A stretch of DNA of 8,496 bases from the NCBI GenBank assembly GCA_036555065.1, contig DATBLZ010000023.1, positions 1 through 8,496 of the forward strand, given 5' to 3'. The position numbers and the translations under genes are program-made. Source of the stretch: DATBLZ01 sp036555065 (lineage in GTDB: Bacteria; Pseudomonadota; Gammaproteobacteria; Steroidobacterales; Rariloculaceae). The notes under the pieces are model-generated. The model searched no databases and had not been told where the DNA came from. It was given only the letters and a program-made list of their open reading frames with translations. Of the stretch, positions 1 to 6,318 are shown piece by piece (the stretch's first letter is position 1; every line of letters starts with the position of its first letter).

Positions 1-925
1 TGCGCGTCGGCGGCACGAAGCTCGAGTTGACCCAGACGCTCCCCAAGAGGTCCGCCGGATTGCCGTAGTAGGGGATCTCGAGATAGCCCGTGTAGAGGCT
101 CGCCAAGCCCGGCAAGCCCAAGCTCGCCGTCGTGATGCCCATGGACGCGAGGCCCGAGCCGCGTGCGACCGTGGCCTGATTCAGGTAATCGAGCACGTCC
201 GACGTCGATTGCGTCGAGACACTCCAGGCGACGGCGACGGCATTGCCCGGAATCCCGAGCCCGACCGCGAGGTCGATGAGCGGCCCGATCGCGGGCAAAA
301 GCGCATCGAGCCCGGGGTTGCCCGTCATGACGCCGGTGAGATGCGCGTCGCGGACGGTGCGAAAGACGAAGTCGGGGGCTACGGCGACGTTCGCGGTGCT
401 GCGAACCCCGGTCGTCATGATGAACGCATACGTCGTGTCGGGCGCGAGCGGGCGCAGCGGCTGAATCTCGAGGAGCGCGCCGTCCGTGCCCGCGGCCGTC
501 GCAAGCCGCGTTGCGTAATCCACGCCCGGCACGAGCGGCACGAGGCTCGTCGCGTTAATCACGAAAAGGGTGGCCGCCGGATTCGGCGCCGCCGGATTGA
601 ACGGTACGACCGTCGCTAAGTTCAGCGGCGCGTTGAACGGCACCGAAATGTGGGCCGTCGTCGAGAAGCCGTCGAGCGTGTTGAGAGCCGCCGCGAGCGG
701 GCTCGTGACCTTCACCGGCACGTTGAGCGTTTGCCCCGGCGGATGGTAGATGTCGTTCGGATACGGGACGGCTTGGACCGGCGGCGCATAAAGCGCGACG
801 AAGCCCGCGCCGGTCGGCGCAGCGGGCGTGAAGGTACGCGGCGCCGGGCCTTCGGAAGATCCGCTCTCGCAGCCGGCGACGAGCGCGGCGATGCCGAGCG
901 TCAATACAACGTGGATGTAGCGCAT
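1..925 (-). CDS. Pla-1/cef (VolA)-type lipoprotein lipase, N-terminal part
   Basis: The reading frame is open from an ATG at 925 to the left edge, giving 308 residues; the C-terminus lies outside. Residues 1-19 are a lipoprotein signal peptide with lipobox V-A-G-C (Cys19 would be lipidated). Residue +2 is Glu, not Asp, so outer-membrane or surface placement is expected. A low-complexity linker rich in Ser, Gly, Pro and Ala follows. The rest resembles the bacterial virulence-factor lipase N-terminal domain: PYPND (54-58), LNTLDGFSTTA (81-91), LAPDTTYAFIMTTGV (160-174), WSVSTQST (234-241) and GYLEIPYYGNP (280-290). In this family the domain precedes an alpha/beta-hydrolase domain acting on lipids or lysophospholipids; that domain and its GxSxG serine motif are not visible here. 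A GGGGG at 935-939, 9 nt before the ATG, is the likely ribosome binding site. The family call comes from remembered motifs, so lipase activity is inference. Confidence 0.85.
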   Translation of the reverse strand, partial: MRYIHVVLTLGIAALVAGCESGSSEGPAPRTFTPAAPTGAGFVALYAPPVQAVPYPNDIYHPPGQTLNVPVKVTSPLAAALNTLDGFSTTAHISVPFNAPLNLATVVPFNPAAPNPAATLFVINATSLVPLVPGVDYATRLATAAGTDGALLEIQPLRPLAPDTTYAFIMTTGVRSTANVAVAPDFVFRTVRDAHLTGVMTGNPGLDALLPAIGPLIDLAVGLGIPGNAVAVAWSVSTQSTSDVLDYLNQATVARGSGLASMGITTASLGLPGLASLYTGYLEIPYYGNPADLLGSVWVNSSFVPPTR

Positions 926-1027
926 GATCGTTCGCCCCCAGTTCGCGTTGTTTATTCGGCAGCCGTGGACGGTTTTTAGGTTAGCACGAGTCACGGTCGG
1001 GGAACCCGTGGCACGCGGTCGGCCGAC

Positions 1028-1059
1028 GCGCCGCGGGGCGGAGGCGGAGGCGCCGCGGG
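1028..1059. repeat. 10-bp direct repeat pair upstream of ddl
   Basis: GCGCCGCGGG occurs at 1028-1037 and again at 1050-1059, 22 bp start to start, or about two helical turns. The pair lies just upstream of a possible ddl -10 box, the second copy falling between the expected -35 and -10. This could be an operator for a dimeric regulator, but short GC-rich repeats arise easily by chance in DNA of this composition. Confidence 0.25.
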
Positions 1060-1068
1060 CCCTTCGAG

Positions 1069-1074
1069 TACAAT
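1069..1074 (+). promoter_or_regulatory. candidate -10 box of the ddl promoter
   Basis: TACAAT matches the sigma-70 -10 consensus at five of six positions in otherwise very GC-rich DNA. It lies 32 bp before the ddl start codon and would give a leader of roughly 25 nt. No convincing -35 is present 16-18 bp upstream, so the promoter would be weak, activator-dependent or not real. Downstream, GAGG at 1096-1099 is a reasonable Shine-Dalgarno sequence 7 nt before the GTG. Confidence 0.35.
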
Positions 1075-1106
1075 TCGCGGGCGATTTCGGCAGCTGAGGC
1101 ACGGCG

Positions 1107-2117
1107 GTGAAAGTAGCGGTTCTCTTCGGCGGCGACAGCATGGAGCGCGACGTGTCGGCGGCGAGCGCCGCCCAGGTCGTCCGGGCGCTGCGCGCGCGCG
1201 GCCACGACGTCATCGCCGTGGATGCCGCGCGCGGGACGTTGTCGTCGGCCGCGGAGCGCGAGCTCCTCACGGGCCGGATCGACCGCCTGCCGCCGCCGCC
1301 GACCGAATCCCGCGGCGGCCTCCCGGCTCTCGTCGGCGCGATGGGCGCTGCACCGCCGCTGCGCGACGTCGATCTCGTGTTTCTCGCGCTGCACGGCGGC
1401 AGCGGCGAGAACGGCGCCATTCAATCGGTGCTCGACCTCGCCGGGGTCCCGTATACGGGCTCAGGCAGGCTCGCGAGCGCGATTGCGTGGGACAAAGACG
1501 TTGCCAAACGCTTGTTCTTGGAAGCCGGCGTGCCGACGCCCGAGTGGCTCATGACCCCCGTCGATGCCAAAGCCGTCGCTGCGAAGATCGGCTACCCCGC
1601 GATCGTGAAGCCGAACGGCCAAGGCTCGACCGTAGGCTTGACGCTCGTTGAGTCGCCGAAGGAGCTCGAGGCCGCGATCGCGGCCGCGGCAGAGTTCGAT
1701 CCGGAAGTGATGATCGAGCGCTACATCCCGGGGCGCGAGCTCACGGTCGGGATCTTAAGCGGCGAGGCGCTCGCGGTCGGCGAGATCATCCCCGCGCAAG
1801 GACCGATCTTCGACTATGCGGCCAAGTACCAGCCCGGCGGCGCGCAAGAGATATTTCCCGCCGATTTGACGGCGCAGCAGACGCGCCGGGTCCAAGAGCT
1901 CGGCGTGAAGGTGCACGTAGCGCTCAAGCTCGATGACTACAGCCGCACCGACTTTCGTATGGATGCCAAAGGCGGGATCTGGTGCCTCGAGGTCAACACG
2001 CTGCCGGGCTTGAGCGCGAGCAGCCTGCTGCCGCGCGCGGCCGCGGCCGTCGGCATCGATTTCCCGGAGCTTTGCGAGCGCATCTGTCAATCGGCGCTCG
2101 CGCGCCGCAAGCGATGA
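1107..2117 (+). CDS. ddl: D-alanine-D-alanine ligase
   Basis: This cytoplasmic ATP-grasp enzyme joins two D-alanines for the end of the peptidoglycan stem peptide. The 336 residues carry the family landmarks: VAVLFGGDSMERDVS (3-17) with the substrate-contacting Glu13; HGGSGENGAIQ (96-106); PYTGSGRLASAIAWDK (115-130); KPNGQGSTVG (168-177) with the ATP-binding Lys and Ser loop; ERYIPGREL (204-212); DYAAKY (236-241); and the metal-binding C-terminal set SRTDFR (279-284) and EVNTLPGLSASSLLP (295-309). Tyr237 matches the tyrosine of D-Ala-D-Ala enzymes, which argues against D-lactate-specific Van-type ligases. The start is GTG, chosen because GAGG at 1096-1099 is well spaced and the first beta strand begins directly after it. 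The protein is about 30 residues longer than E. coli DdlB, mostly from a Pro- and Ala-rich stretch at about 60-85. Unlike classical ddlB it is not flanked by murC or ftsQ here; its neighbours point away or toward it on the other strand, so it appears monocistronic. Confidence 0.97.
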   Translation: MKVAVLFGGDSMERDVSAASAAQVVRALRARGHDVIAVDAARGTLSSAAERELLTGRIDRLPPPPTESRGGLPALVGAMGAAPPLRDVDLVFLALHGGSGENGAIQSVLDLAGVPYTGSGRLASAIAWDKDVAKRLFLEAGVPTPEWLMTPVDAKAVAAKIGYPAIVKPNGQGSTVGLTLVESPKELEAAIAAAAEFDPEVMIERYIPGRELTVGILSGEALAVGEIIPAQGPIFDYAAKYQPGGAQEIFPADLTAQQTRRVQELGVKVHVALKLDDYSRTDFRMDAKGGIWCLEVNTLPGLSASSLLPRAAAAVGIDFPELCERICQSALARRKR

Positions 2118-2128
2118 ATCAGCGCCAC

Positions 2129-2208
2129 GGTGGGAGCAGCTCTGGGTGGGAGCAGCTCTTGGTGGGAGCGGCTCTTGCTGGAAGCGACTCTTGGTGGGAG
2201 CGGCTTTA
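2129..2208 (+). repeat. five 16-bp tandem units ending in a REP element
   Basis: Five units with exact 16-bp period begin at 2129, 2145, 2161, 2177 and 2193. The consensus is GGTGGGAGCRGCTCTT. Units 1-3 differ by one or two bases, unit 4 is the most diverged (GCTGGAAGCGACTCTT), and unit 5 runs on into a complete REP hairpin. The array starts 11 bp after the ddl stop codon, so it sits in the ddl 3' untranslated region and points toward the end of the convergent DUF423 gene. Most units contain the small palindrome GAGCRGCTC. Confidence 0.85.
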
Positions 2209-2220
2209 GCCGCGACTCTT
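2194..2220 (+). repeat. REP-type palindromic element, copy 1
   Basis: A GTGGGA head is followed by the palindrome GCGGCT-TT-AGCCGC (2201-2214) and a GACTCTT tail. A 25-of-27-identical copy lies at 6667-6693 on the opposite strand. Elements of this shape are scattered by the hundred in some gammaproteobacteria and are mobilised by RAYT (TnpA-REP) transposases; none is encoded in this window. It lies where the convergent ddl and DUF423 transcripts meet, so the hairpin may protect 3' ends or attenuate read-through. No T-tract follows, so it is not an intrinsic terminator. Confidence 0.8.
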
Positions 2221-2598
2221 CTCCATCAGCGCCGCAACGGCCAGTGCAACCCAGGCGCCCATGAACGCAATGCCGCCGACGGGCGTCACGCGGCCGAGCG
2301 CCGCAATCTCGCCGAGCGTCGTTGCGTAGAGGCTGCCGCAGAAAAGCACGATGCCCGCGATGAAGAGTGCGCCCGAGATTTTGAGCCAACGCGACTGCGG
2401 GTAACGGTCCGCAAGGAGTGCGACCGCGAGCAATCCCAAGCCGTGATAGAACTGATATTCGATCGCCGTCTCGAGCGACGCAAGCGCGCGCGGCGCCAGC
2501 ACGCCTTCGAGACCGTGGCTCGCGTACGCGCCGAGCGCCGTGGCGAGCAGCAAGGTCAGGCTGGCGCACGCGAGCAGCGCTTTGGCGATCGGGGGCAC
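2206..2598 (-). CDS. DUF423 (YgdD-like) small inner-membrane protein
   Basis: A 130-residue hydrophobic protein with four likely membrane helices, at about 6-25, 52-64, 72-92 and 106-125. It matches DUF423 by order and spacing of motifs: LGAYASHGL (22-30), EYQFYHGLGLLAV (47-59), GIVLFCGSLY (82-91) and TPVGGIAFMGAW (105-116). These parallel E. coli YgdD, whose biochemical role I do not know. The start is GTG; an in-frame stop at 2611-2613 excludes any longer form, and the Shine-Dalgarno is weak. The gene follows the P-type ATPase on the same strand after 51 bp with no terminator visible, so the two may be co-transcribed. Its last four residues (KSRG) and stop codon are encoded by the REP element, so the natural C-terminus was probably rewritten by that insertion. 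Family assignment is firm; function is unknown. Confidence 0.92.
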   Translation of the reverse strand: MPPIAKALLACASLTLLLATALGAYASHGLEGVLAPRALASLETAIEYQFYHGLGLLAVALLADRYPQSRWLKISGALFIAGIVLFCGSLYATTLGEIAALGRVTPVGGIAFMGAWVALAVAALMEKSRG

Positions 2599-2649
2599 AG
2601 CGGCTGACGCCTATGGATTGCTGACCGACTGCCGCGATGATATCGCCGT

Positions 2650-5214
2650 TCAGGGGAATGCGCCCACCGATCGGTAAAAGACCTTCTTGGTGAGCTCGGC
2701 GGCCCCGACGTAGAGCAGCGTGATCAACGTCAGCACGCCGACCTGCGCGGCGGGTAACGCCACAAAGCCGAGCTCCGCAGCAAGGGGCGAATAGGGAAGC
2801 GCGACGGTCACGGCCATGACGGCCAACGTCGACCAGAACAAAAAGCGCCCGGGACGACTGCGATAGAAAGGCCGATGCGTGCGAACGACTAGGGCGATCA
2901 CGAGCTCGGTCATCAGCGACTCGAAGAACCAGCCCGTTCGAAACAGCTCGGCACCGGCGTGAAAAACGTATAACAAAACGCCGAACGTCAGCAGGTCGAA
3001 TATCGAGCTGACTGCGCCGAACACGATGGTGAAATTGCGCATGGCGCGGATGTTCCAGCGTTGCGGTCGATCGACGAGATCCGGATCGACGCGATCGCTC
3101 GCGATCGCGATGCCCGGAAAGTCGGACAAAAAGTTGTTCAACAATATTTGCTTCGCCAGTAGCGGTAGAAACGGCAGGAAGAAGGACGCCGCGGCCATGC
3201 TGAGCATGTTGCCGAAATTTGCGCTCGTCGTGGTCGCGACGTATTTCAACGTATTCGCGAACGTCTTTCGGCCTTGCTCGATTCCTCGACAGAGCACGTC
3301 GAGATCGTGCTCGAGCAACACGAAATCCGCGGCTTCCTTGGCGACATCGACGGCCTTGTCCACGGATATGCCGACGTCGGCAGCGTGCAGTGCCGAGGCA
3401 TCGTTGATTCCATCGCCGAGGTATCCGACGACGTGGCCGGCTTTCTTGAGAGCGAGGATGACCCGTTCCTTCTGATTCGGATCGACGTCGACGAAGAAAT
3501 CGGTTCGCGGCGCTAAACGCATGAGCGCGTCCTCGCGCAGTCCGTCGAGATCCGCCCCCGTCAAGATGCTCGGCGATTGAAAACCGACCGCGCGACCGAG
3601 ATGCGCGGTAATCAAGCGATTGTCTCCCGTGATGATTTTCAGCGTGACGCCTCGGCTCGCAAGGGCGGCGAGCGTTTCCCTTATGCCATCCTTGGGCGGA
3701 TCGAGGAACAGCAAAAAACCGCGGAACGTGAGACCCGCCTCATCTTCGCGCTCGTATGTCGGCTGTTGCGCCAGCGATTTGGTCGCGAGCCCGAGCACTC
3801 GGTAGCCGCCCTCGCTCCAGCGCGCAAATAGGGCGTCGATGCGCGCCCGCGCGTCGGGATCCAGAGGCACGATGTCGGCGTCCGTTTGGATTTGCGTGCA
3901 GACGTCGAGCACGTGCGCGAACGCGCCTTTCGTGATCAACACGCTCTCGGCGGCGCCTTGCCGCTGAACGACGACTGTGAGCCGCTTGCGGAGGAAATCG
4001 TATGGGATCTCGTCGAGCTTCCGATACGCGGAGATGTCTATGGCGTCGCGGTCGGCCTTCACGACGATGGCTTCGTCGAGGGGATTCGGCAGCCCCGACT
4101 GCAGTCGCGAGTTCAGGTAGGCGCAGACGAGCACGTCTTGCGAGGCGAGCCCGCGAGAATCGAGCGCGCCATCGAGCGCCATCACGCCTTCGGTCAACGT
4201 GCCGGTTTTGTCGGCGCAGAGGATGTCCATGCTGCCGAAGTTTTCGATCGAGCTCAGACGGCGCACGATGACGCCGCGCTCCGCCATTTCTCGAGCGCCC
4301 ACGGACAGCGTGATACTGATGATCGCCGGCAACAGCTCCGGCGATATCCCGACGGCTAATGCGAGTGCGAACAGCAGCGACTCGATCGGCGGCCTTTCGA
4401 GAAACACGTTCGCCGCGAATACGAGCACGACGAGAAAGATCATGACCTGCGTGAGCAGCTGGCCGTAGCGGCGAATTCCGCGCTCGAACTCCGTCTCGGG
4501 AGCGCGCAGCCGTAGACGCGAGGCGATTCCGCCATACAACGTCGCGCCCCCGGTCCGGACGATCAGCGCGTGGCCGGTGCCGCTGCGGACCGACGTTCCC
4601 ATGAATACGCAATTGGTGCGCTGGATGAGGCTCGCATCGCGAGCGGATGCGCCGGGCCTTTTCTCCACGGGCATTGCCTCGCCGGTGAGCGCCGATTGCG
4701 TCACGTGGAGGTCCTTGGCCTCGACGAGCACGCCATCGGCCGGTATCAACGTGCCAGCGCTCAGAAGGACGAGATCGCCGGGCACGACGCGCTCGCTCGG
4801 AACGACCGTCTCGGCACCGTCACGGACGACCTTACTCTTGACCCGTACACGCTCCCGGAGTCGCTCGAGGGAAGCGGAAGCGCGGAATTCTTGCGAGAAG
4901 CTCAAGAGGCCGCTGCCGAGGACGATCGCGAGCACGACGCCTGCATCCGTCCAGTCCTGAACGAGCGCAGCGACGACGGCGGCGAAGACGAGAATCAGAA
5001 CGAGCGGGCTCTCGAATTGTCGGACGAGCAGACGCAATGCCGAGGCCCGTGTGTCGCGCGCGAGCGTGTTCGGGCCGATTCTCTGCAGGCGCTCGTCCGC
5101 CGCGGCCGTGCTGAGCCCCGCGGCACTACTCTCGAGCACGTCCAGGAGCGTGCGCGAGTCGTGGGCCCAGTACTCGCTGAGCCGGTCTTCGCCAATCGCG
5201 TCTTCGGAAACCAT
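2650..5214 (-). CDS. MgtA/MgtB-type P-type ATPase (magnesium import, P3B)
   Basis: An 854-residue P-type ATPase, the usual size for bacterial MgtA. Order: cation-ATPase N-terminal segment (about 15-60), M1-M2 (about 66-110), actuator domain with LTGEAMPVEK (176-185), M3-M4 with GISPELLP (289-296), phosphorylation motif DKTGTLT (Asp335), nucleotide domain with KGAF (429-432), TGDN (529-532), hinge GDGINDA (600-606), then M5-M10 (about 655-850). The stretch FGSMDILCADKTGTLT, the NFGNM motif (666-670), the SSIFDLLTF block and GWFFESL are characteristic of MgtA-like pumps, which bring Mg2+ into the cytoplasm. The M6 region (LLNNFLSDFPGIA, 691-703) differs from enteric MgtA, so ion specificity is less certain. 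ATG at 5214 is the first possible start after an in-frame stop at 5269-5271; no strong Shine-Dalgarno precedes it. No Mg-sensing leader can fit in the 12 bp to the divergent gene. It may be co-transcribed with DUF423 downstream. Confidence 0.93.
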   Translation of the reverse strand: MVSEDAIGEDRLSEYWAHDSRTLLDVLESSAAGLSTAAADERLQRIGPNTLARDTRASALRLLVRQFESPLVLILVFAAVVAALVQDWTDAGVVLAIVLGSGLLSFSQEFRASASLERLRERVRVKSKVVRDGAETVVPSERVVPGDLVLLSAGTLIPADGVLVEAKDLHVTQSALTGEAMPVEKRPGASARDASLIQRTNCVFMGTSVRSGTGHALIVRTGGATLYGGIASRLRLRAPETEFERGIRRYGQLLTQVMIFLVVLVFAANVFLERPPIESLLFALALAVGISPELLPAIISITLSVGAREMAERGVIVRRLSSIENFGSMDILCADKTGTLTEGVMALDGALDSRGLASQDVLVCAYLNSRLQSGLPNPLDEAIVVKADRDAIDISAYRKLDEIPYDFLRKRLTVVVQRQGAAESVLITKGAFAHVLDVCTQIQTDADIVPLDPDARARIDALFARWSEGGYRVLGLATKSLAQQPTYEREDEAGLTFRGFLLFLDPPKDGIRETLAALASRGVTLKIITGDNRLITAHLGRAVGFQSPSILTGADLDGLREDALMRLAPRTDFFVDVDPNQKERVILALKKAGHVVGYLGDGINDASALHAADVGISVDKAVDVAKEAADFVLLEHDLDVLCRGIEQGRKTFANTLKYVATTTSANFGNMLSMAAASFFLPFLPLLAKQILLNNFLSDFPGIAIASDRVDPDLVDRPQRWNIRAMRNFTIVFGAVSSIFDLLTFGVLLYVFHAGAELFRTGWFFESLMTELVIALVVRTHRPFYRSRPGRFLFWSTLAVMAVTVALPYSPLAAELGFVALPAAQVGVLTLITLLYVGAAELTKKVFYRSVGAFP

Positions 5215-5222
5215 GAGCGGTC

Positions 5223-5228
5223 TACAAT
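5223..5228 (+). promoter_or_regulatory. possible -10 box for the UPF0104 gene
   Basis: TACAAT, the same hexamer as before ddl, overlaps the first ATG (5227-5229) of the UPF0104 gene. If it is a real -10, transcription would begin near 5235 and translation would have to start at the second ATG (5242), almost leaderless. No good -35 is seen, and the upstream half would lie inside the first codons of the ATPase gene. Confidence 0.2.
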
Positions 5229-6273
5229 GGCATGCAGCAGTATGCCACGCGGCTTCGCAAGCAAGCGCCTAGCGCTCAGAGCGTACGGACTAACGCTGCT
5301 TGGTCTGCTAGCGCTCGGCGCTCTCGTTCTCGTCGTGCTCCACTTGGGAGAGCTCGAGCGGTTCGTTGCCCTCACGCGGACGGCGCGGCCTGCCTGGTTC
5401 TTGGCAGCGGTCGCGCTCCAAGGCGCGACCTATGTCGCAACGGCGGCTGTCTGGCAACGTGCGCTCGCCGTGGCCGGGCAGCGAGTTCCGTTGCGCTCGC
5501 TCGTCCCATTGGGACTCGCGAAACTGTTTACGGACCAGGCTTTTCCGAGCGTCGGCTTGAGCGGTACGGTATTGCTCGCGCGCGGCCTCGCGCGGCGCGG
5601 GGTGCACGGAAAGCTCGCGACCCAGGTCTTGCTCGTATCGCTGGTCTCGTTCTACTCGTCCTTCATGATTGCCGCCCTCGTCGCGCTCGGGCTCTTGTGG
5701 CTGCACCATGAAGCGAACCCGATGCTCGTTGCGGCTGGCGCGATCTTCGCGGCAATCGCCGTCGCCGTCCCCGCCGCCGCACTCTGGCTCAAGCGGTGGG
5801 GCGCGCGGTCAGCGCCCGCATGGTTGCGCAAGTTCCCGGGGTTCGAGGCGTTGTTCGAGAGCGTCGCTCACGCACCCGAAGATTTGCTGCGCAACGTCTC
5901 TTTGTTCATACAAACGTTCTCGTTGCAGGCGAGTGTCCTTGTGCTCGATGCCCTCACTCTCTGGGTGATCTTCTATGCGCTCGGCGAGCCCGCGAGCTTC
6001 CTCACGGTATTCGTCGGTTTTGTCATGGCATCCGTGATCGCGACGATCGGGCTCGTCCCGCTCGGGCTCGGAACCTTCGAAGCGAGCTCCGTTGCGATCC
6101 TGAGCTTACTCGGCGTCGAGGTCGAAGTTGCGCTCGCGGCGACACTGCTGCTGCGGGGTTTGACGTTTTGGCTGCCGATGGTGCCCGGCGTTTGGCTGGC
6201 CCGACACGAGCTCGCGCCCGGATCGCGCCCGGGCGCCTCGACGAGCTCGATGCGAGTCACGTCCAGCCAGTGA
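5227..6273 (+). CDS. UPF0104 / lysylphosphatidylglycerol-synthase-like TM protein
   Basis: A 348-residue integral membrane protein with roughly seven or eight hydrophobic helices: about 20-40, 53-73, 86-106, 128-158, 163-187, 226-252, 257-295 and 303-325. It resembles the flippase-like transmembrane domain of MprF (lysylphosphatidylglycerol synthetase TM / UPF0104). Landmarks are FPSVGLSGTVLLARGL (106-121), GLVPLGLGTFEASSVAILSLLGV (275-297) and LLRGLTFWLPMVPGVW (308-323). There is no soluble aminoacyl-transferase domain, so it cannot make lysyl-PG alone; stand-alone members are thought to move lipids or lipid-linked precursors, but the substrate here is unknown. The frame is open for another 657 bases upstream, but that part is antisense to the ATPase. 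I take the start as ATG 5227; ATG 5242 is a real alternative (343 residues). It is divergent from the ATPase, and a strong terminator follows 6 bp after the stop, so it is probably transcribed alone. Confidence 0.87.
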   Translation: MACSSMPRGFASKRLALRAYGLTLLGLLALGALVLVVLHLGELERFVALTRTARPAWFLAAVALQGATYVATAAVWQRALAVAGQRVPLRSLVPLGLAKLFTDQAFPSVGLSGTVLLARGLARRGVHGKLATQVLLVSLVSFYSSFMIAALVALGLLWLHHEANPMLVAAGAIFAAIAVAVPAAALWLKRWGARSAPAWLRKFPGFEALFESVAHAPEDLLRNVSLFIQTFSLQASVLVLDALTLWVIFYALGEPASFLTVFVGFVMASVIATIGLVPLGLGTFEASSVAILSLLGVEVEVALAATLLLRGLTFWLPMVPGVWLARHELAPGSRPGASTSSMRVTSSQ

Positions 6274-6279
6274 AGATTG

Positions 6280-6312
6280 CGGCCGTCGTCCCCAATCGAC
6301 GGCCGTTTTTTT
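6280..6312 (+). terminator. rho-independent terminator of the UPF0104 gene
   Basis: A perfect 8-bp GC-rich stem, CGGCCGTC (6280-6287) with GACGGCCG (6298-6305), encloses a 10-nt loop and is followed directly by seven T residues (6306-6312). It begins 7 nt after the UPF0104 stop codon. On the minus strand the same hairpin lies beyond the tRNA 3' end but is followed by no T-tract, so it should terminate only plus-strand transcription. Confidence 0.92.
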
Positions 6313-6318
6313 CCAATC

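Noticed and set aside
209..979. Plus-strand open frames of 136 and 109 codons
   Set aside because: They are antisense to the lipase frame, are full of Arg and show no recognisable domain; the minus strand encodes a signal peptide and family motifs.
2129..2208. Tandem array as a CRISPR
   Set aside because: The 16-bp units are contiguous with no spacers, and no cas gene is present.
2194..2220. REP hairpin as an intrinsic terminator for ddl
   Set aside because: The stem is short and the following sequence GACTCTTCTCC is not a T-tract.
3740..4612. 290-codon open frame on the minus strand
   Set aside because: It lies in another frame within the P-type ATPase, whose nucleotide and phosphorylation domains occupy the same bases. 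Its composition is Arg- and Ala-rich low complexity, typical of GC-rich shadow frames.
4570..5226. 219-codon upstream extension of the UPF0104 frame
   Set aside because: It is antisense to the N-terminal part of the ATPase and is hydrophilic and featureless, unlike the membrane protein that begins at 5227.
6280..6312. Bidirectional terminator also serving the tRNA
   Set aside because: On the minus strand the hairpin is followed by GCAATCTTCACTGG, without a run of T.
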